DNA of 8,763 bases from Lachnospiraceae bacterium (lineage in GTDB: Bacteria; Bacillota_A; Clostridia; Lachnospirales; Lachnospiraceae), in NCBI GenBank assembly GCA_017996675.1, contig JAGOGN010000059.1, positions 1-8,763 on the forward strand. Reading direction: 5' to 3'. The position numbers and the translations under genes are program-made. The notes under the pieces were generated by a model. It saw nothing but the letters and a program-made list of their open reading frames with translations, was not told where the DNA came from and ran no database searches. Positions 6,945-8,763 of the stretch are shown here, piece by piece; position 1 is the first letter of the stretch; each line of letters starts with the position of its first letter.

Positions 6945-8085
6945 AACATTTTTAAAGATCAGTCTAAAAAGCATTTTTTCTGCTTTTGCATATATCATTG
7001 CATTTCTCACTCTTTCCATGCTCATTACTCAAACTGGAAACAAATCCGATATCAGCTCCTTTGTTTCGGAAAAAATGGATGTTGCCGTCGTTGACTATGA
7101 TCATACTTCAACGAGCAAAGCCCTTTATCAGTTTGTTTCGAAGAAGCACAACATCAAAACCGTCAACATGAAAGACGATACCTGGCGTGATGAATTATTT
7201 TATCGCAATGTAGACTATATTGTAATTATTGAAAAAGGGTTTGAAAAAAATTATAAGAGTTCCAATTCTTTAGCATACATGAAGTCTTATACCAACCCCG
7301 ATTCAAATACTTCATTTATCATTCGCTCAGAACTTGAAACTTTTTTGCGCAATTTAAGCTATTATAAAACAGCTGGCTTTAGCGAAAACGAGTCTATTAA
7401 AAAAGCACAGGCAGTTGCCAGTATACACACTGATACAGAATTTAAAAAGAATGACAAAAAAGTCGAGCAGCCTACTGCAATGAGCTATTTTTTCAGCTTT
7501 GCTCCATATGTTCTACTCTGTATACTGATCAACACTATCGGTCCAATGTTAATGATCTGGAATCGGCCTGAAATAAAAACGAGAACAGAAATTTCGAGTT
7601 TAAGCCTTAGCAAGCGTAATTTAGCCCTCATAGGGGCAGTCGGGACCTGTGCGATGGTTGTATTTTTCATCTATCTTGCTACTTGCGTTGGATTTTTCAA
7701 AGAAGATTTCTTTAGTCTGCGAGGACTCTATTACTCCATCAACGCATTTTTATACCTCCTGGTATGTATCGCAGCCACTTATCTGGTTGCTCAGTTGAGC
7801 CATAAACTCAATGCACTCAGCATGTGGTCCAACGGGTTAGGATTATCCACTTCCTTCTTGTGCGGAGTCTATGTAATTCGTGACCTGCTACCTGATCAGG
7901 TAATATCATTTTCCAAGTGTCTACCAACTTATTGGTATATTAACATTACAGAGGAATTGAAGTTTTTTGATGGTTCTTTAAGCAAACTTGCCTACCAGTC
8001 AGCAGGAATGCAGCTTTTATTTGCAATCGCAATTTATGCAATTGCGCTAATCATCATAAAAAACAGACAACAAAAAGCAATTTAA
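6931..8085 (+). CDS. ABC-2 type permease 2 (LnrN-like)
   Basis: A 384-residue second membrane subunit of the exporter, with the same plan as its partner. TM1 is at about 15-33, a polar extracytoplasmic domain spans about 35-183, and five further TM helices lie at about 186-210, 231-253, 266-288, 294-314 and 358-377. The external domain starts with the mixed strand/helix segment MDVAVVDYDHTSTSKALYQF (49-68) common in the YhgE/Pip-like and ABC-2 exporter group. The two permeases differ clearly in sequence, so a heterodimer is likely, as in LnrMN. The C-terminus is short and basic (KNRQQKA). No convincing rho-independent terminator follows the stop at 8085, so the operon end is not defined by sequence. 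Confidence 0.87.
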   Translation: MQVYKTFLKISLKSIFSAFAYIIAFLTLSMLITQTGNKSDISSFVSEKMDVAVVDYDHTSTSKALYQFVSKKHNIKTVNMKDDTWRDELFYRNVDYIVIIEKGFEKNYKSSNSLAYMKSYTNPDSNTSFIIRSELETFLRNLSYYKTAGFSENESIKKAQAVASIHTDTEFKKNDKKVEQPTAMSYFFSFAPYVLLCILINTIGPMLMIWNRPEIKTRTEISSLSLSKRNLALIGAVGTCAMVVFFIYLATCVGFFKEDFFSLRGLYYSINAFLYLLVCIAATYLVAQLSHKLNALSMWSNGLGLSTSFLCGVYVIRDLLPDQVISFSKCLPTYWYINITEELKFFDGSLSKLAYQSAGMQLLFAIAIYAIALIIIKNRQQKAI

Positions 8086-8125
8086 ATCACTTTCATTCGA
8101 ATAATCAAATTACTCCTTTGTTATA

Positions 8126-8155
8126 TTGGATTTGCACATATTTTTCTTGTATATT
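8126..8155 (+). promoter_or_regulatory. Possible promoter of the receptor-like gene
   Basis: TTGGAT (8126-8131) and TATATT (8150-8155) are spaced by 18 bases in the 132-bp gap between the exporter operon and the next gene. The -35 match is only partial. It would give a leader of about 55 bases ending in AAAGGAG before the ATG at 8218. I see no clear hairpin, repeat or small gene in the gap. Confidence 0.3.
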
Positions 8156-8217
8156 GTCCAAAATGATAGTACAGTTTTACAACAAGAAACACTATCCACC
8201 AATAAAGGAGAAATTGT

Positions 8218-8754
8218 ATGAAAAGTATACGTAAAAAATTAGTCTTGCTATTTGCATCAATCTGTACCATTTGTGTACTGGCCGCACTTGGAATCAGCAG
8301 CTATGTATCTTATAACTCCTTGGAAAAAACCCAACGACAGCGTTATCAAAACGAGGCTGCTAAAAATGTTTCTGACATCAATAGTTGGTTAACAAAGAAC
8401 GCACAAATTGTTGATACTGTTCAGACTTCCCTAGAAAGCATACCTGATTTGTCAGTTACTCAAATTTCCGGTTATCTGACACAGGCAACGAAAAAATATT
8501 CAGATGCTCTAGATATTTATTTTGGATATTCTGACAAAACCTTTATTGATGGATCCGGCTGGACTCCAACAGCTGATTATGATTGTACTGCCAGAGGATG
8601 GTATACCAGTGCAGTAGAAAAGGATGGTATCTTTATCGGAGCTCCATCTCTGGATTTATCCACAAATACCATGGTTGTGACCATTTCCGCTCCTGTTAAA
8701 CAAAACAATAAACTTGTTGGCGTAGTTTCCATACAAAAAAATACTGAGGGATAA
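8218..8754 (+). CDS. N-terminal part of a chemotaxis-type receptor (TM1 + dCache domain), cut short
   Basis: The 178 residues match the front of a methyl-accepting chemotaxis protein. There is a basic start (MKSIRKK), one TM helix (about 8-30), a helical stalk (about 33-75), then most of the membrane-distal half of a dCache_1 domain. Residues Y121, R126, W128, Y129 (DYDCTARGWY) and D146 (APSLDLST) fit the amino-acid-binding motif of dCache receptors as I recall it. The sequence follows the family up to GVVSI (168-172). At residue 173, where an Asp is expected, it reads QKNTEG and stops. The second TM, HAMP and signalling domains are absent. Full receptors are usually 550-700 residues. The ribosome binding site AAAGGAG is good, so the start is secure. 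It may be a broken gene, a frameshift in the A7 run at 8735-8741, or a rearrangement junction; the window ends nine bases after the stop. Confidence 0.75.
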   Translation: MKSIRKKLVLLFASICTICVLAALGISSYVSYNSLEKTQRQRYQNEAAKNVSDINSWLTKNAQIVDTVQTSLESIPDLSVTQISGYLTQATKKYSDALDIYFGYSDKTFIDGSGWTPTADYDCTARGWYTSAVEKDGIFIGAPSLDLSTNTMVVTISAPVKQNNKLVGVVSIQKNTEG

Positions 8755-8763
8755 AACTGAAAT

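Noticed and set aside
6599..7670. Short open frames in other frames or strands within the two permease genes
   Set aside because: They are shadows of long, well-formed membrane-protein genes with good ribosome binding sites.
8086..8217. Terminator or small RNA in the gap after the exporter operon
   Set aside because: No stem of useful length with a following T run can be found by eye.
8735..8763. Simple one-base slip in the A7 run restoring the receptor reading frame
   Set aside because: One shifted frame does stay open to the window end (ILRDKTE), but the residues do not resemble the expected dCache continuation and too few are visible to decide, so I do not claim a frameshift.

Overview
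The window looks like a low-GC, AT-rich Firmicutes chromosome. Clostridia, possibly a motile Lachnospiraceae-type organism, is the best guess. This rests on strong AGGAGG-type ribosome binding sites, TATAAT-type promoters, the protein families present and a chemotaxis-receptor-like gene at the right edge. No rRNA, tRNA, CRISPR array, insertion sequence or phage gene is visible.

Left two thirds (1-4679, minus strand): one tightly packed set of six genes, read right to left. In transcription order they are a NarL-type histidine kinase, its LuxR/NarL response regulator (4-bp overlap), a PAP2 membrane phosphatase/transferase of the Aur1-like type, a UPF0104/lysylphosphatidylglycerol-synthase-TM 'flippase-like' membrane protein (8-bp overlap with PAP2), phosphatidylserine synthase (17-bp overlap), and the N-terminal part of phosphatidylserine decarboxylase, which runs off the window. 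The last two are consecutive steps of phosphatidylethanolamine (PE) synthesis. The cluster therefore couples a membrane sensor to phospholipid head-group chemistry.

Centre (4680-4844): a divergent control region. Each side has an extended -10 promoter. Almost exactly midway between them lies a perfect 9-bp inverted repeat, ATTATGACA-AA-TGTCATAAT, about 62-65 bp upstream of both predicted transcription starts. It is the obvious candidate binding site for the response regulator encoded next door.

Right part (4845-8085, plus strand): an ABC exporter operon of one ATPase and two ABC-2 permeases with large extracytoplasmic loops. Kinase, regulator, ATPase and two permeases together have the gene content of the Bacillus subtilis LnrJK-LnrLMN (YfiJKLMN) system, which gives resistance to membrane-active linearmycins. 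The working model is a membrane-stress module: the kinase senses damage within the bilayer, and the regulator switches on an exporter and a PE-synthesis/lipid-handling operon together.

Right edge (8086-8763): a 132-bp spacer, then the start of a chemotaxis-receptor-like gene (TM1 plus most of a dCache ligand-binding domain). It stops abruptly at 8754, before the second membrane helix, HAMP and signalling domains.
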